NCBI RefSeq assembly: GCF_000720425.1
Contig: NZ_JOAJ01000003.1
Location: 744,001 to 808,000, forward strand
Source of the DNA: Nocardia rhamnosiphila NBRC 108938
GTDB lineage: Bacteria > Actinomycetota > Actinomycetes > Mycobacteriales > Mycobacteriaceae
Direction of reading: 5' to 3'
Length of the DNA: 64,000 nucleotides
In this document: positions 30,582 to 39,978 of the stretch, piece by piece
How positions within the stretch are numbered: position 1 is the stretch's first letter
Layout of the letters: every line of letters begins with the position of its first letter
The notes under the pieces: generated by a model
Seen by the model: only the letters and a program-made list of their open reading frames with translations
What the model was told of the DNA's origin: nothing
The model's database searches: none
Translations under genes and position numbers: made by a program

Positions 30582-31664
30582 ATGCCGGTGAGCCCCGCTG
30601 TCCACATCCCCGCCGCGCGTGAGCCCCGGATCTCCGGCCGGGTCGGCCGGCTTCTGGGCGCCGTGCTCGCCTGCACCGCGCTGGCGGTGTCCGCGTGCGC
30701 GGATCATCCCGACGATTCGGCCTCGATCATCCGCACCACGACGAATATCGCCGGTGCGGGCGTGGTCGGTATCGAACGCGACACCTCGCAGGCCTGCCCG
30801 TTACCGTCCGCTCCCGATCCGGCGGAGGGGCCGACCCGCACCGTCCGGCACGCGTCGGGTGAGTCCCGGGTCCCGGCGGATCCGCAGCGCATCGTGGTGC
30901 TGGGGACCTCCGCGCTCGATGCCACCTGCGCGGTCGGTCTGTGGGAGCGGGTGGTCGGCGCGACCACGATCCAGGGTCCCGTGCCGCAACCCGGCTATCT
31001 GGGTTACGGGGTCGTCGAGGTCCCCGGTGTGGGTACCGCCGCCGACCCGGATCCGGCACTCATCGCCCAGTTGGATCCCGATCTGATCATCGGTGAGGTC
31101 CCCGCCGGCCGCGCCGGCTATGAAGCGCTGAGTGCGATCGCCCCGACGGTGCTGGTCGGCGCGGAGCCGGACTGGGAGAAGCAGTTCACCGCGTTCGCGG
31201 GGGCAATGGGCCGGCAGGGTGCGGGCGCGGCGGCGCTGGACGCCTATCGCACCGAGGCCGCCGAGACCGGCGCCACCATCAATGCCCGCTACGTCCAGGC
31301 CTCGATCGTGCGTTTCATCCCTGACGGTACGGAGTACCTGGGCAGCGAAACCTTCGCCGCGCAGGTCCTCGCCGATACCGGCGCCACCCGGCCCACCGCG
31401 CAGCGCGACACTTCTGCGCCGATCGACGAAGCCGATCCCGTGGCCGCCGAGGGTGATCTGATCTATGTGCTGTTCGCGGGCGCGGACGGGCAGGAGCACG
31501 GGGAATCGGTGATGCGCTCGCAGCCGTGGGAGGAACTCGGCGCGGTGGGCGACAATCGCACCTTCGTCGTCGACGACGCGCTCTGGCACACCACCGGCCT
31601 CACGGCGGCGCGGGCGGTACTCACCGATATCCGCGACACCCTCAACGCCTACGTCATGGACTGA
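30582..31664 (+). CDS. fecB: Iron-siderophore substrate-binding lipoprotein
   Basis: 360 residues from ATG 30582, the natural start for a signal peptide with lipobox VSAC at 36-39. The body is a type III substrate-binding fold: [70 protein letters not shown] and [21 protein letters not shown], as in the Fe3+-citrate/siderophore binding proteins. Mycobacterial FecB (Rv3044), in the same place next to ctaD, is linked to carboxymycobactin binding and cell-wall integrity. No permease or ATPase genes are adjacent. Confidence 0.9.
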   Translation: MPVSPAVHIPAAREPRISGRVGRLLGAVLACTALAVSACADHPDDSASIIRTTTNIAGAGVVGIERDTSQACPLPSAPDPAEGPTRTVRHASGESRVPADPQRIVVLGTSALDATCAVGLWERVVGATTIQGPVPQPGYLGYGVVEVPGVGTAADPDPALIAQLDPDLIIGEVPAGRAGYEALSAIAPTVLVGAEPDWEKQFTAFAGAMGRQGAGAAALDAYRTEAAETGATINARYVQASIVRFIPDGTEYLGSETFAAQVLADTGATRPTAQRDTSAPIDEADPVAAEGDLIYVLFAGADGQEHGESVMRSQPWEELGAVGDNRTFVVDDALWHTTGLTAARAVLTDIRDTLNAYVMD

Positions 31665-31947
31665 CACTCCCGCACACCCGGTCGAGGTGGCAGCGGTCGG
31701 TCACTCCGTAGGGACCGAAGCTTCCCGCGGGGCACCCGGCCGGACCCGCGGCCGCCGATCCGGGATCGGCACCCCGGGTGACCCGCCCGCCGGGTCGCGG
31801 CGCGCAGTGGGGCCGGGCTCGGTCTTGCGCGACGGCAGTCGTCGGCAGAGGGGCGACCGGTCCACAGAGGACTCACAGTGCGGCTCCAGCAATCCGCCAG
31901 ACAGCGTTCCTACCGTGGTTGTCACCCGAGCGGAAAGAGGTGCGCAC

Positions 31948-32964
31948 GTGCGGAAACGACCTGAACGGCCACGAACGGAACTACCCCACGAACACGATCT
32001 CGGGCTCGCCCACGATATGTCGGTGATGCTGTCCCGGCGGCGAGCGCTGTGGATCATGGGCGCGGTCGGGACCGCATCCGTGGCCGCGGCCTGCTCGTCC
32101 GGCACCGGCACCACGACCACAGGCTCGGCATCATCCACCGCCGCCGCGAGCGGCACCGCGGTCGCCGCCGCTCCGCAGGAGACGGCCGGGCCGTATCCCG
32201 GTGACGGCTCCAACGGGCCGAATGTGCTGGTCGAGTCCGGTGTCGTCCGCTCCGATATCACCGGCAGCTTCGGTTCGTACACCGGTACCGCCGAGGGTGT
32301 GCCGGTGACCATTCGGCTCACCCTGCAAGATCTCGCGCGCGACGGCGCCGCCGGTAAGGGGATGGCCCTCTACCTGTGGCATTGCGACCGCGACGGCGAA
32401 TACTCGCTCTACGGCCGGGACATCACCGAACAGAACTATCTGCGCGGCGTCCAGGTCACCGACGATGCCGGGCAGGTGAGCTTCACCTCGATTTTCCCGG
32501 CCTGCTATTCCGGCCGCTGGCCGCATATCCACTTCGAGGTCTACGACAGCCTGGAGACCGCGGTCGCCGGGGAGAACGCCCGGCTGACCTCCCAGATCGC
32601 ACTACCGCAGGAGGCGTGTGAGCAGGTGTTCGGCGCCGACTCCGGTTATGCCCGCAGCGTGACGAACCTGGCGGAGGTCACGCTGGCCGGCGACAACGTT
32701 TTCGGTGACGGCTGGGACGCGGAGCTGGCCACGGTGACCGGCGACCCGAAGAGCGGGATGGAGATCTCACTCACCATCGGCGTAGCCGAGAAATCGGCGA
32801 ATCGAGCCGAGGGTGGTCCAGGGCAGGGCGGTACCCCGCCGGAACCGCCCGCGGGTGGCTCGGGGCCCGGCGGTGCTCCGCCCGCGGGTACACCTCCCGG
32901 CGACGGCACGTCCTCCGGCGCCGGGCCCGGCGGAGCGCCGCGGATCGGTACTCCGGCCGGCTGA
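31948..32964 (+). CDS. Exported intradiol dioxygenase-fold lipoprotein
   Basis: 338 residues from GTG 31948, which has AAAGAGG seven bases upstream. The N-terminus carries an SRRRALW twin-arginine-like stretch, then a hydrophobic segment and lipobox VAAAC at 45-49, so it is probably exported and lipid-anchored. The middle shows the intradiol ring-cleavage fold: QETAGPYPGD, LYLWHCDRDGEYSLYG and SIFPACYSGRWPHIHFEVY, which supply the Tyr/Tyr/His/His iron ligands of catechol dioxygenases. It ends in a Pro/Gly-rich tail of about 55 residues. The substrate of these exported forms is unknown. Confidence 0.85.
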   Translation: MRKRPERPRTELPHEHDLGLAHDMSVMLSRRRALWIMGAVGTASVAAACSSGTGTTTTGSASSTAAASGTAVAAAPQETAGPYPGDGSNGPNVLVESGVVRSDITGSFGSYTGTAEGVPVTIRLTLQDLARDGAAGKGMALYLWHCDRDGEYSLYGRDITEQNYLRGVQVTDDAGQVSFTSIFPACYSGRWPHIHFEVYDSLETAVAGENARLTSQIALPQEACEQVFGADSGYARSVTNLAEVTLAGDNVFGDGWDAELATVTGDPKSGMEISLTIGVAEKSANRAEGGPGQGGTPPEPPAGGSGPGGAPPAGTPPGDGTSSGAGPGGAPRIGTPAG

Positions 32965-33089
32965 CCGGGAACACGGCCCGCCGACCGGATCCCGCCCACC
33001 GCCGGAGCCACCGGTCCGCAACCGGACATCAACCGTTCCGAGACCCTGTTTCCGCAGGTGAACGGCCATAACGGGCGTACCGTCGAAGT

Positions 33090-33311
33090 ATGGGCGGCAA
33101 CGCTGAGGGTGATCGCTCACTCGCGAGCCGGCTGAGTATCGGGATCGCCATCGGACTGGCGATCGGCATCCCGCTCGGCCTCGTGGTGCTGAACAACCTG
33201 GCCCTCGGAATCGGGCTGGGTATCGGCTTCGGCCTGGCGTTCGGTCTGGCCATGGCGCCGTCGGGCGACGACAGATCCGACGGCCACCACAAACCGCCGA
33301 CCGACGACTGA
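33090..33311 (+). CDS. Small glycine-zipper membrane protein
   Basis: 73 residues with a hydrophobic middle (LSIGIAIGLAIGIPLGLVVLNN and LALGIGLGIGFGLAFGLA), whose GxxxG spacing suggests two packed membrane helices, and a charged tail GDDRSDGHHKPP. It has no known family. It lies immediately upstream of nrdF on the same strand, but the pair of NrdR-like boxes between them suggests separate promoters. Confidence 0.65.
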   Translation: MGGNAEGDRSLASRLSIGIAIGLAIGIPLGLVVLNNLALGIGLGIGFGLAFGLAMAPSGDDRSDGHHKPPTDD

Positions 33312-33380
33312 AGTACGCTCGGCGCCTGCGGTCCCACGCGCGCCGAAATCTCCCGCTTCCTAGCGCATTCGACGCGCGAA

Positions 33381-34444
<1,064 letters not shown>

Positions 34445-34447
34445 GTC

Positions 34448-34484
34448 CCGGTGAATCAGGCCCCGCCCGGTTCTGATTCACCGG
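34448..34484 (+). terminator. First hairpin downstream of nrdF
   Basis: Perfect 12-bp arms CCGGTGAATCAG and CTGATTCACCGG are separated by 13 nt, starting 4 bp after the nrdF stop, without a T-run. It may shield the mRNA end or assist the stronger terminator that follows. Confidence 0.6.
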
Positions 34485-34493
34485 ACAGGCGGC

Positions 34494-34532
34494 AATCGGG
34501 CCGGCGTCATAGTGACGCCGGCCCGATTTTTG
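34494..34532 (+). terminator. Strong intrinsic terminator of nrdF
   Basis: A perfect 16-bp stem (AATCGGGCCGGCGTCA and its complement) with a 3-nt TAG loop is followed by a T-run (TTTTTG). It ends about 135 bp before the next gene and isolates the thiocyanate-hydrolase-like operon from nrdF. Confidence 0.92.
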
Positions 34533-34666
34533 TATATCGAACCGGAGTATCGGCTGGTCGGCGCCACCGGAACCGCGTCACAGATTTGATGGTTTCGAAA
34601 CCGGAGCGTCCGACCGTCACCCGTTAAGGTTGATGGCGACCTACCCACTTCAGGGAGATGGCGATC

Positions 34667-35488
34667 ATGGCAAATTCGGTCATGGACGACTACGTCAGTC
34701 AGCTGCGCGTCGCGCTGCACCAGCTCCGCGATTGGCCCTACCCGGATCAGATAGATCACGAGCTGTTCCGGGCATTTATGAAAACCCCGCACGACGTGGG
34801 CGGGGAACCCGATGCGCCGGCTGTTTCCGAAGAAAAGGAGGAGGAGGTCTGGGAGCTCAATACGTTCATCACCTGCGAGGTGCTGGGCTGGCGGGGCATC
34901 TGGACTTCCGAGGAGCGCCGCCGGCTGGGAAATGTCGATGTCGGGCGTACCCAGTATCTCGGTTTTCCCTATTACGGCCGCTGGGTGCTGGCCGCCGCTC
35001 GCTGCCTCATCGACAAACGGCATATCACGCTGCGTGAACTGCTCGAACGAACCCAGGAGGTCCGGGAGCGCAGCGCGGGCAGTTCCGGTCCGTTGGAGGC
35101 CGCGCCCCGCGGCACCGGAGACGGTACCGAGGTGGCCCGGAATATTCATCACCGTGACGCGGTCGGCCACGGTGATCCCCAATGTTTTGCCGGGCAAGCG
35201 GACACTCCCCGGTTCGGGGTCGGTGATCGGGTACTGGTGCGTGAGCTTCCGACTATCTTCTACACCCGCACCCAGGAGTATTTGCGCGGTAAACCGGGGA
35301 CGGTCGTCAAAGTGTCGTACGAGAGCCCGATACCGGAGGACGAGGCGTTCGACCGCGAGGACCGGCGCCCCGAATGGTTCTATATCGTGCGCTTCGATAT
35401 GACAGATCTGTGGGATCCGTACCAGGGATCCCCCGGCGACACCTTGCAGGCGGAAATATCGGAGCCCTGGCTCCAGTCGATCTCGTAG
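34667..35488 (+). CDS. Thiocyanate hydrolase-like fused beta-alpha subunit
   Basis: 273 residues from ATG 34667 with GGGAG nine bases upstream. The N-terminal half (DYVSQLRVALHQLRDWPYPDQIDHELF to LTLRELLERTQEV-like helix) resembles the helical N-terminal half of nitrile hydratase beta, which in thiocyanate hydrolase is the separate beta subunit. The C-terminal half (PRFGVGDRVLVRELPTIFYTRTQEYLRGKPG and PEWFYIVRFDMTDLW) resembles its SH3-like barrel, which is the separate alpha subunit. A variable Gly/Ser-rich linker joins them. The total fits the sum of the two Thiobacillus subunits. It would close over the metal site of the next gene's product. Confidence 0.75.
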   Translation: MANSVMDDYVSQLRVALHQLRDWPYPDQIDHELFRAFMKTPHDVGGEPDAPAVSEEKEEEVWELNTFITCEVLGWRGIWTSEERRRLGNVDVGRTQYLGFPYYGRWVLAAARCLIDKRHITLRELLERTQEVRERSAGSSGPLEAAPRGTGDGTEVARNIHHRDAVGHGDPQCFAGQADTPRFGVGDRVLVRELPTIFYTRTQEYLRGKPGTVVKVSYESPIPEDEAFDREDRRPEWFYIVRFDMTDLWDPYQGSPGDTLQAEISEPWLQSIS

Positions 35489-35518
35489 ACCGGGTTACAC
35501 CTCAGTGAGAGGAACACG

Positions 35519-36241
35519 ATGAGCGGGATATCGAACGAAGGTGAGGGCTCCGAAGCTCCCCGGCACGCCGCGCCGATGGTGGAGGAGGTCACCGATTTCG
35601 AGGTGCTCGAGATCGCGCTACGCGAGCTCGCTATCGAGAAGGGCTTGTTCACCGCCGAGGACCACCGCCGGTACACCGAGTATTTCGAGCAGCTGGGTCC
35701 GGCGCCGGGTGCCCGGTTCGTCGCCAAGGCATGGTCCGACCCCGATTTCAAGCAGCTCGCCTTGGACGACGCCATCACCGCGTGCCATGAGGTCGGCATC
35801 GATTGGCTGAAACCGACCGGCTTCGGAACGCCCAGCGATTTCACCGCGCTGCACGTTCTCGAGGACACGCCGACGCTGCATCACGTCGTCTGCTGCAGTC
35901 TGTGTTCCTGCTATCCCCGTCCGCTGCTCGGGAATTCACCCGAGTGGTACCGGACGCCGAACTACCGCCGCCGGCTCGTCCGCTGGCCGCGCCAGGTTCT
36001 CGCCGAATTCGGCCTCTACCTCACCGAAGACGTCGAGATTCGCGTCGAGGACTCCAATTCCAAGCATCGGTTCATGGTGCTGCCGGTACGCCCGGACGGC
36101 ACGCAGGGTTGGAGCGAGGAGGAGCTCACCCAGATCGTGACACGTGACTGCTTGATCGGTGTCGCCCTTCCCCGACCCGGACGAACCGCGGACGTGGAAC
36201 GCCCCGTACACACCGCGGTGCACCCGGCACAGAACTACTGA
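35519..36241 (+). CDS. scnC: Thiocyanate hydrolase gamma / nitrile hydratase alpha-type metal subunit
   Basis: 240 residues, very close to the 243 of thiocyanate hydrolase gamma. VTDFEVLEIALRELAIEKGLF, then GFGTPSDFTALHVLEDTPTL, lead to the metal claw CCSLCSC: Cys126, Cys129 and Cys131 would bind Co(III) or Fe(III), followed by YPRPLLGNSPEWYRTPNYRRRLVRWPR, a stretch characteristic of thiocyanate hydrolase rather than nitrile hydratase. Cobalt enzymes usually have Thr after the first claw Cys; here it is Ser127, with an extra Cys125 before it. The reaction would hydrate thiocyanate to carbonyl sulfide and ammonia; nitrile hydration remains possible. Confidence 0.8.
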   Translation: MSGISNEGEGSEAPRHAAPMVEEVTDFEVLEIALRELAIEKGLFTAEDHRRYTEYFEQLGPAPGARFVAKAWSDPDFKQLALDDAITACHEVGIDWLKPTGFGTPSDFTALHVLEDTPTLHHVVCCSLCSCYPRPLLGNSPEWYRTPNYRRRLVRWPRQVLAEFGLYLTEDVEIRVEDSNSKHRFMVLPVRPDGTQGWSEEELTQIVTRDCLIGVALPRPGRTADVERPVHTAVHPAQNY

Positions 36242-36259
36242 CGGACCGGAGGACAACAG

Positions 36260-36619
36260 ATGCCAGTGAGCGAGGACGTCACGCGGGTCAGAGTGCAGCT
36301 GCTGGAGGAGATGATCGCCCGGGGGCAGGTGTGGTCGCGGATGGCCGACAAGTACGGCGTCGAGAACCCTTCTCCGCCATGGAAATCGAGTCTGGACGGG
36401 ATTTGCGACGCCCTCGATCGCGAAGGGGCGGCGCTACCGCTGCTCACCCGGCGCGACGAGGAGGACCGTCTCACCGAGGAGGTCTATCCGGCGCTGCCGT
36501 TCCCGGAGAATCAGCTCGTCGCGCTGGCGCATTCGTTGATCGCCAGAGGAGTCATCGACGAGGCCGAGCTGGCCGGCCATATCGAGGAGGTCCGGGCCAG
36601 ACTCGAAGCGGAAGGATGA
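36260..36619 (+). CDS. Thiocyanate hydrolase/nitrile hydratase activator-like protein
   Basis: 119 residues, 18 bp after the metal subunit, with GGAGGACAACAG before the ATG. It has VTRVRVQLLEEMIARGQVWSRMADKYGV, an Asp/Glu-rich middle, and FPENQLVALAHSLIARGVIDEAELAGHIEEVRARLE, a helical arrangement like the small P15K/NhlE-type proteins that load metal into the claw and resemble a piece of the beta subunit. Its place as last gene matches the Thiobacillus order. A structural-subunit role cannot be excluded. Confidence 0.65.
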   Translation: MPVSEDVTRVRVQLLEEMIARGQVWSRMADKYGVENPSPPWKSSLDGICDALDREGAALPLLTRRDEEDRLTEEVYPALPFPENQLVALAHSLIARGVIDEAELAGHIEEVRARLEAEG

Positions 36620-36644
36620 ACTCGTAGGGGGTGTGCGGAAGAAC

Positions 36645-36685
36645 GCGTCTCCGGTGCGGCGATGGTGTCACCGCATCGGAGACGC
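36645..36685. terminator. Bidirectional hairpin between convergent operons
   Basis: A 15-bp stem with one mismatch (GCGTCTCCGGTGCGG against CCGCATCGGAGACGC, 11-nt loop) sits between the ends of the convergent activator-like and MerR genes. The minus-strand tail is TTCTT. It probably stops transcription from both sides. Confidence 0.7.
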
Positions 36686-36688
36686 CGA

Positions 36689-37600
36689 TCAGGCGTGGGC
36701 ACGCAACGCGTCGATGAACCACTCCCAGGCCGGTACTCGGGGTTCCCGCCGCGGCCAGCCGTTGAGTACCGCCAACAGTTCCCAGTACCGCTCGACCCGG
36801 CGATCGGTGAACACTTCCGTCCGGTCGGCCAGCCGCCGGCGTTCCGTCGCGGGCAGACCGGCAGCGATGATCTGTTCCAGCACCTCTCTGCCGCGGACGG
36901 ATTCGGGTGCCACGCCTTCGTCGAGTGCGCGTAGGGCGTGCTCGGAGACGCGGTCCGGGTCGATTGCGCCCTCCGGCCCGGTCTCGCCGGTGGCGCCGGC
37001 CACCGCCATCTGCCGGCAACGCGCCTGGAAGTCGGCGTCGGCGACCAGTTCGGCCAATTCGATCCAGGCATCCACCTGTGCCGGGCTCGGGTCGTCGGGC
37101 AGTTCGGCGGGGAGCATTCGCATCCCCTGGGCGATATTCGCTCCCGGCGCGTCGTCCGCTATCCCGTCGAACATGGCGTCCACGAAGTCGTCGATCAGCC
37201 GTTGGCGTTCGGCGGCGGACAGTTTCGCCATCTTGTGCATGATTCTCATCTCCTCGGTCGAGCTTCCTCGATGAGCGACCGAACGCAGCACCGCGCGCCG
37301 GATCCGCAGGGTGCGGATCTCGGCGTCCAGAGCGCGGGCGTGCGATGCGGCGACCTCGGCCACGGTGGCCTGCCGCCGCAACACCTTCTGCACCGTCGGC
37401 AGGTCCAGACCCAGCTCGCGGAGCGTGCGCACCAGATCGAGCCGGGCCACGGCTTCGGTGTCGTAGAGCCGGTAGCCGGACGGCGATCGGTCGGTCGCCG
37501 GTACGACTCCGGAGTCCGACCAGAACCGGATGGTCCGCACCGACAGTCCGGTGCGGCGGGCCAACTCACCGATGGTGAACAGTGCATCGTGGTCACTCAC
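36689..37600 (-). CDS. MerR-family regulator with C-terminal TipAS-like region
   Basis: 303 residues from GTG 37600 (VSDHDALFTIGELARRTGLSVRTIRFWSDSGVVP), the standard MerR wing-helix start; the longer frame upstream is rejected. The DNA-binding part covers about 1-75, a coiled-coil dimer helix runs to about 125 (ATVAEVAASHARALDAEIRTLRIRR), and about 180 further residues are helical and acidic with no cysteine cluster, so a small-molecule rather than metal effector is likely. The target is unknown; it is convergent with the thiocyanate-hydrolase-like operon. Confidence 0.85.
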   Translation of the reverse strand: MSDHDALFTIGELARRTGLSVRTIRFWSDSGVVPATDRSPSGYRLYDTEAVARLDLVRTLRELGLDLPTVQKVLRRQATVAEVAASHARALDAEIRTLRIRRAVLRSVAHRGSSTEEMRIMHKMAKLSAAERQRLIDDFVDAMFDGIADDAPGANIAQGMRMLPAELPDDPSPAQVDAWIELAELVADADFQARCRQMAVAGATGETGPEGAIDPDRVSEHALRALDEGVAPESVRGREVLEQIIAAGLPATERRRLADRTEVFTDRRVERYWELLAVLNGWPRREPRVPAWEWFIDALRAHA

Positions 37601-37664
37601 GAAAACCAGCCTGAACCTTCCAGCAGATGGAGAGTCAACGAGAATTCTGTCCGTATGGCGCGAG

Positions 37665-38651
37665 TTACATTTCGGCCGTATCCGACCGCCGCGACGCCGT
37701 CCGATGATGTTCGCCGGCTGCCTCCGCGATCGCGATGATCCGGTCCCGCAACTCCGCCGGGGCCAGGACATCGACCTCGGCGCCGAAACCCACCAGCATG
37801 GCCGCGGCCCCTTCCACACTGCGCACCCGCAGCCGGTACACATCCGGCTCGCCGGGAACGGGTTCGGGGTCACCGAGTGCGGTCACCGCCAGCGACCGCA
37901 ACACCAGCGACAGGCGCGGCCGGTGCACGCGCAGCACGATCTCGGTGGCGGGCGCCCCACGGAAGTCGTCGCGCATCTGCCGCCACACCCGGTGCAGATC
38001 GAGATCCGGCGGCCGGCGGCTGGGCTCACCGAGCCGGCGCACCGCGCTGATCCGGGACACCCGGTAGCTGCGCGGCCGGCCGCGATGGGCGGCGACGAGG
38101 TACCAGGTCGTGCCGACCTGGAGCAGACCCCACGGATCGACGGTCCGGTCGCCCGGAGCGTCGGCCTGTCTCGACTGATAGCGGATCCGGATCCGCTCAT
38201 CGTCGAGCACCGCGGCCTGCACCGTGGCCAGTGCGTTCAGCACCGCCGGTTCGCGGTGCCATCCGCCGGCGTCGAGAACGATCCGATCCTGCACATGGGT
38301 GACCAGCCGGTGCTGATCATCGGGAAGAGCGGTGGACAGCTTGTGCAGCGCGCGACAGAACGAGTTCCCCAGGCCGAGCGCCTCGGCCGTACCGCGCCCG
38401 CCCGCGACGAAGAGCGCGCGGGCCTCTTCCGCCGTGAGCTGCTCGGCATCCGGTTCGAACCCCGGGACCAGGGCGAATCCGCCACCGCGGCCACGTTCGG
38501 CGTACACCGGGATACCGGCGGCGGACAGCGACTCCATATCGCGCAGCACCGTCCGTTTGGTGACTTCCAGGCGTTGGGCCAGCTCCGCGGCACTCATCCG
38601 CCCGTGCCGCCGGAGCAGTTGAACGATCTGGAGCAACCGGTCCGCGCGCAT
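37665..38651 (-). CDS. YafY-type WYL-domain transcriptional regulator
   Basis: 328 residues with an N-terminal HTH (LLQIVQLLRRHGRMSAAELAQRLEVTKRTVLRDMESLSAAGIPVYAERGRGGGFAL) and a WYL domain in the middle (DPWGLLQVGTTWYLVAAHRGRPRSYRVSRISAVRRL), with the WCX extension at the end. It is divergent from the mycothiol-type gene at 38714, and a near-perfect dyad lies between them, so local repression by this protein is likely. Confidence 0.9.
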   Translation of the reverse strand: MRADRLLQIVQLLRRHGRMSAAELAQRLEVTKRTVLRDMESLSAAGIPVYAERGRGGGFALVPGFEPDAEQLTAEEARALFVAGGRGTAEALGLGNSFCRALHKLSTALPDDQHRLVTHVQDRIVLDAGGWHREPAVLNALATVQAAVLDDERIRIRYQSRQADAPGDRTVDPWGLLQVGTTWYLVAAHRGRPRSYRVSRISAVRRLGEPSRRPPDLDLHRVWRQMRDDFRGAPATEIVLRVHRPRLSLVLRSLAVTALGDPEPVPGEPDVYRLRVRSVEGAAAMLVGFGAEVDVLAPAELRDRIIAIAEAAGEHHRTASRRSDTAEM

Positions 38652-38670
38652 TTCTCCAGAATCTCACGAA

Positions 38671-38693
38671 AAGGTGACACCAGATGTCACCTT
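38671..38693. promoter_or_regulatory. Palindromic operator between WYL regulator and TIGR03086-like gene
   Basis: Perfect 9-bp arms AAGGTGACA and TGTCACCTT surround a 5-nt spacer, 20 bp from the regulator start and 21 bp from the divergent start. A regulator bound here could control both genes. Confidence 0.8.
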
Positions 38694-38713
38694 GTGTGTC
38701 CGAGACTGCTCCC

Positions 38714-39301
38714 ATGACCCAGATTCCGGATTTCCGATCAGACCTCGCCGCCGCCCAGGAGTGGGTGGCCGGACTCATGACCGCGGTCCACCCCGACCAG
38801 TGGCGTGCCCCCACCCCCTGCACGGAATTCGATGTCCGCGCGCTGCTCGAGCACCTCTCCTGTCATCCGGCCAAACTGGTGGCGACCGCTACCGGCGCCG
38901 ACCCGCGCGCGCTCCCCGCCCGAGCGGATATCGATATGAGCCGTCCCGGTGAGGACTACCTGAAACGGTCGAGCGCCGCGCTGGACCGGTGGGCCGACGA
39001 GGCGCTGCTGACCCGCCCGCTCCTGGCACCCTGGGGCGAGGCCCCCGGCGGGCTCGCCGTCGGCGGCTATCTCATGGAGACCGTCGCGCACGGCTGGGAC
39101 CTGGCCGTATCCATCGGACAGCCCGCCGAAGCCGATCCGGCACTGGTGGCCAAGGCGCAGGCCATCGCCGACCGAGCGCTGAGTGACGCGTTCCGCGGCC
39201 CCGGGTCACCCTTCGGCGTTCGCGTCGAGCCGCGCGCCGCGGCCGGGCCGACGGAGCGACTGGCCGCTTTCCTCGGCCGCAGCCGGCCCGAGAGCCGCTG
39301 A
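38714..39301 (+). CDS. TIGR03086-like mycothiol-dependent maleylpyruvate isomerase family protein
   Basis: 195 residues from ATG 38714. The N-terminal DinB-like four-helix domain has DQWRAPTPCTEFDVRALLEHLSCHPAKLVATATG, where the CTEFDVRxLxxH motif places the metal-binding His, and GGYLMETVAHGWDLAVSIGQP with a second His. These features match the actinobacterial TIGR03086/maleylpyruvate isomerase-like proteins that may use mycothiol. The substrate is unknown. The divergent WYL regulator and palindromic operator suggest an inducible detoxification gene. Confidence 0.8.
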   Translation: MTQIPDFRSDLAAAQEWVAGLMTAVHPDQWRAPTPCTEFDVRALLEHLSCHPAKLVATATGADPRALPARADIDMSRPGEDYLKRSSAALDRWADEALLTRPLLAPWGEAPGGLAVGGYLMETVAHGWDLAVSIGQPAEADPALVAKAQAIADRALSDAFRGPGSPFGVRVEPRAAAGPTERLAAFLGRSRPESR

Positions 39302-39361
39302 CCGTCGGCGCGCGCCCGCCGCACCGCGTCGCCGACCGAACGGTGCGGCGGGCCGGCCCGC

Positions 39362-39570
39362 CTACAGGTCGAGGACCATTTCGAACTCGGGCCGGATATC
39401 GCCGCCGCCGACGGTCCCCCGGACGCCGGTCCGCCGGAACCCATGGCGGTAGTACAGGCGTTCGGCCGTCGGAGCCGGATCTGCCGGAAAACGGCCCACT
39501 CCGCGACCTGCAACTGCCGGACGTGCACCGTGGCGAGATCCATCGGGTGATTGTCGCGCAGCCGGTACAC
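39362..39570 (-). pseudogene. GNAT acetyltransferase remnant
   Basis: Minus-strand frame 1 reads MDLATVHVRQLQVAEWAVFRQIRL from ATG 39543, which looks like the start of a GNAT acetyltransferase. At about 39472 the coding pattern jumps to another frame that reads PTAERLYYRHGFRRTG to the stop at 39362, which is a GNAT C-terminus. The central roughly 80 residues with the acetyl-CoA-binding motif are gone. A deletion with a frameshift explains this. Confidence 0.6.
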
Positions 39571-39978
39571 CCGTGTCGCCGCGTCGCGGGCAGCGATCCG
39601 GGCCGCCCCGAGCGAACAGCCCGGCGCCCTCGCGCTGATATGCCGGTCCTGTGGGAAAGTACGGTGACGCGGGCCGGTTCGGCATCGCCGGCCGCCATAT
39701 CGTCTCGCAGCGGATTCGTCCGACCGGTGGAAGACTGAAACATCTTGGGAGAAAGCAGGATTCGCACCGAGCCGCACGACTGGCGTATCGACGAGCGCGA
39801 GTACCTTCGCCAAGAGGACCACCGTGGCCGCAGGTTCGCCTATCCCGGCCTCGACCCGCGGCGCACCGCGCTGGTGGTGACCGGATCCCGCCGACATCAA
39901 AGGTGCCGACACTCCGAACCGGCATACAACGTGCACCGGCAATGTGAGGATGGGACAACAAGCGGACGAGGGAGAACC

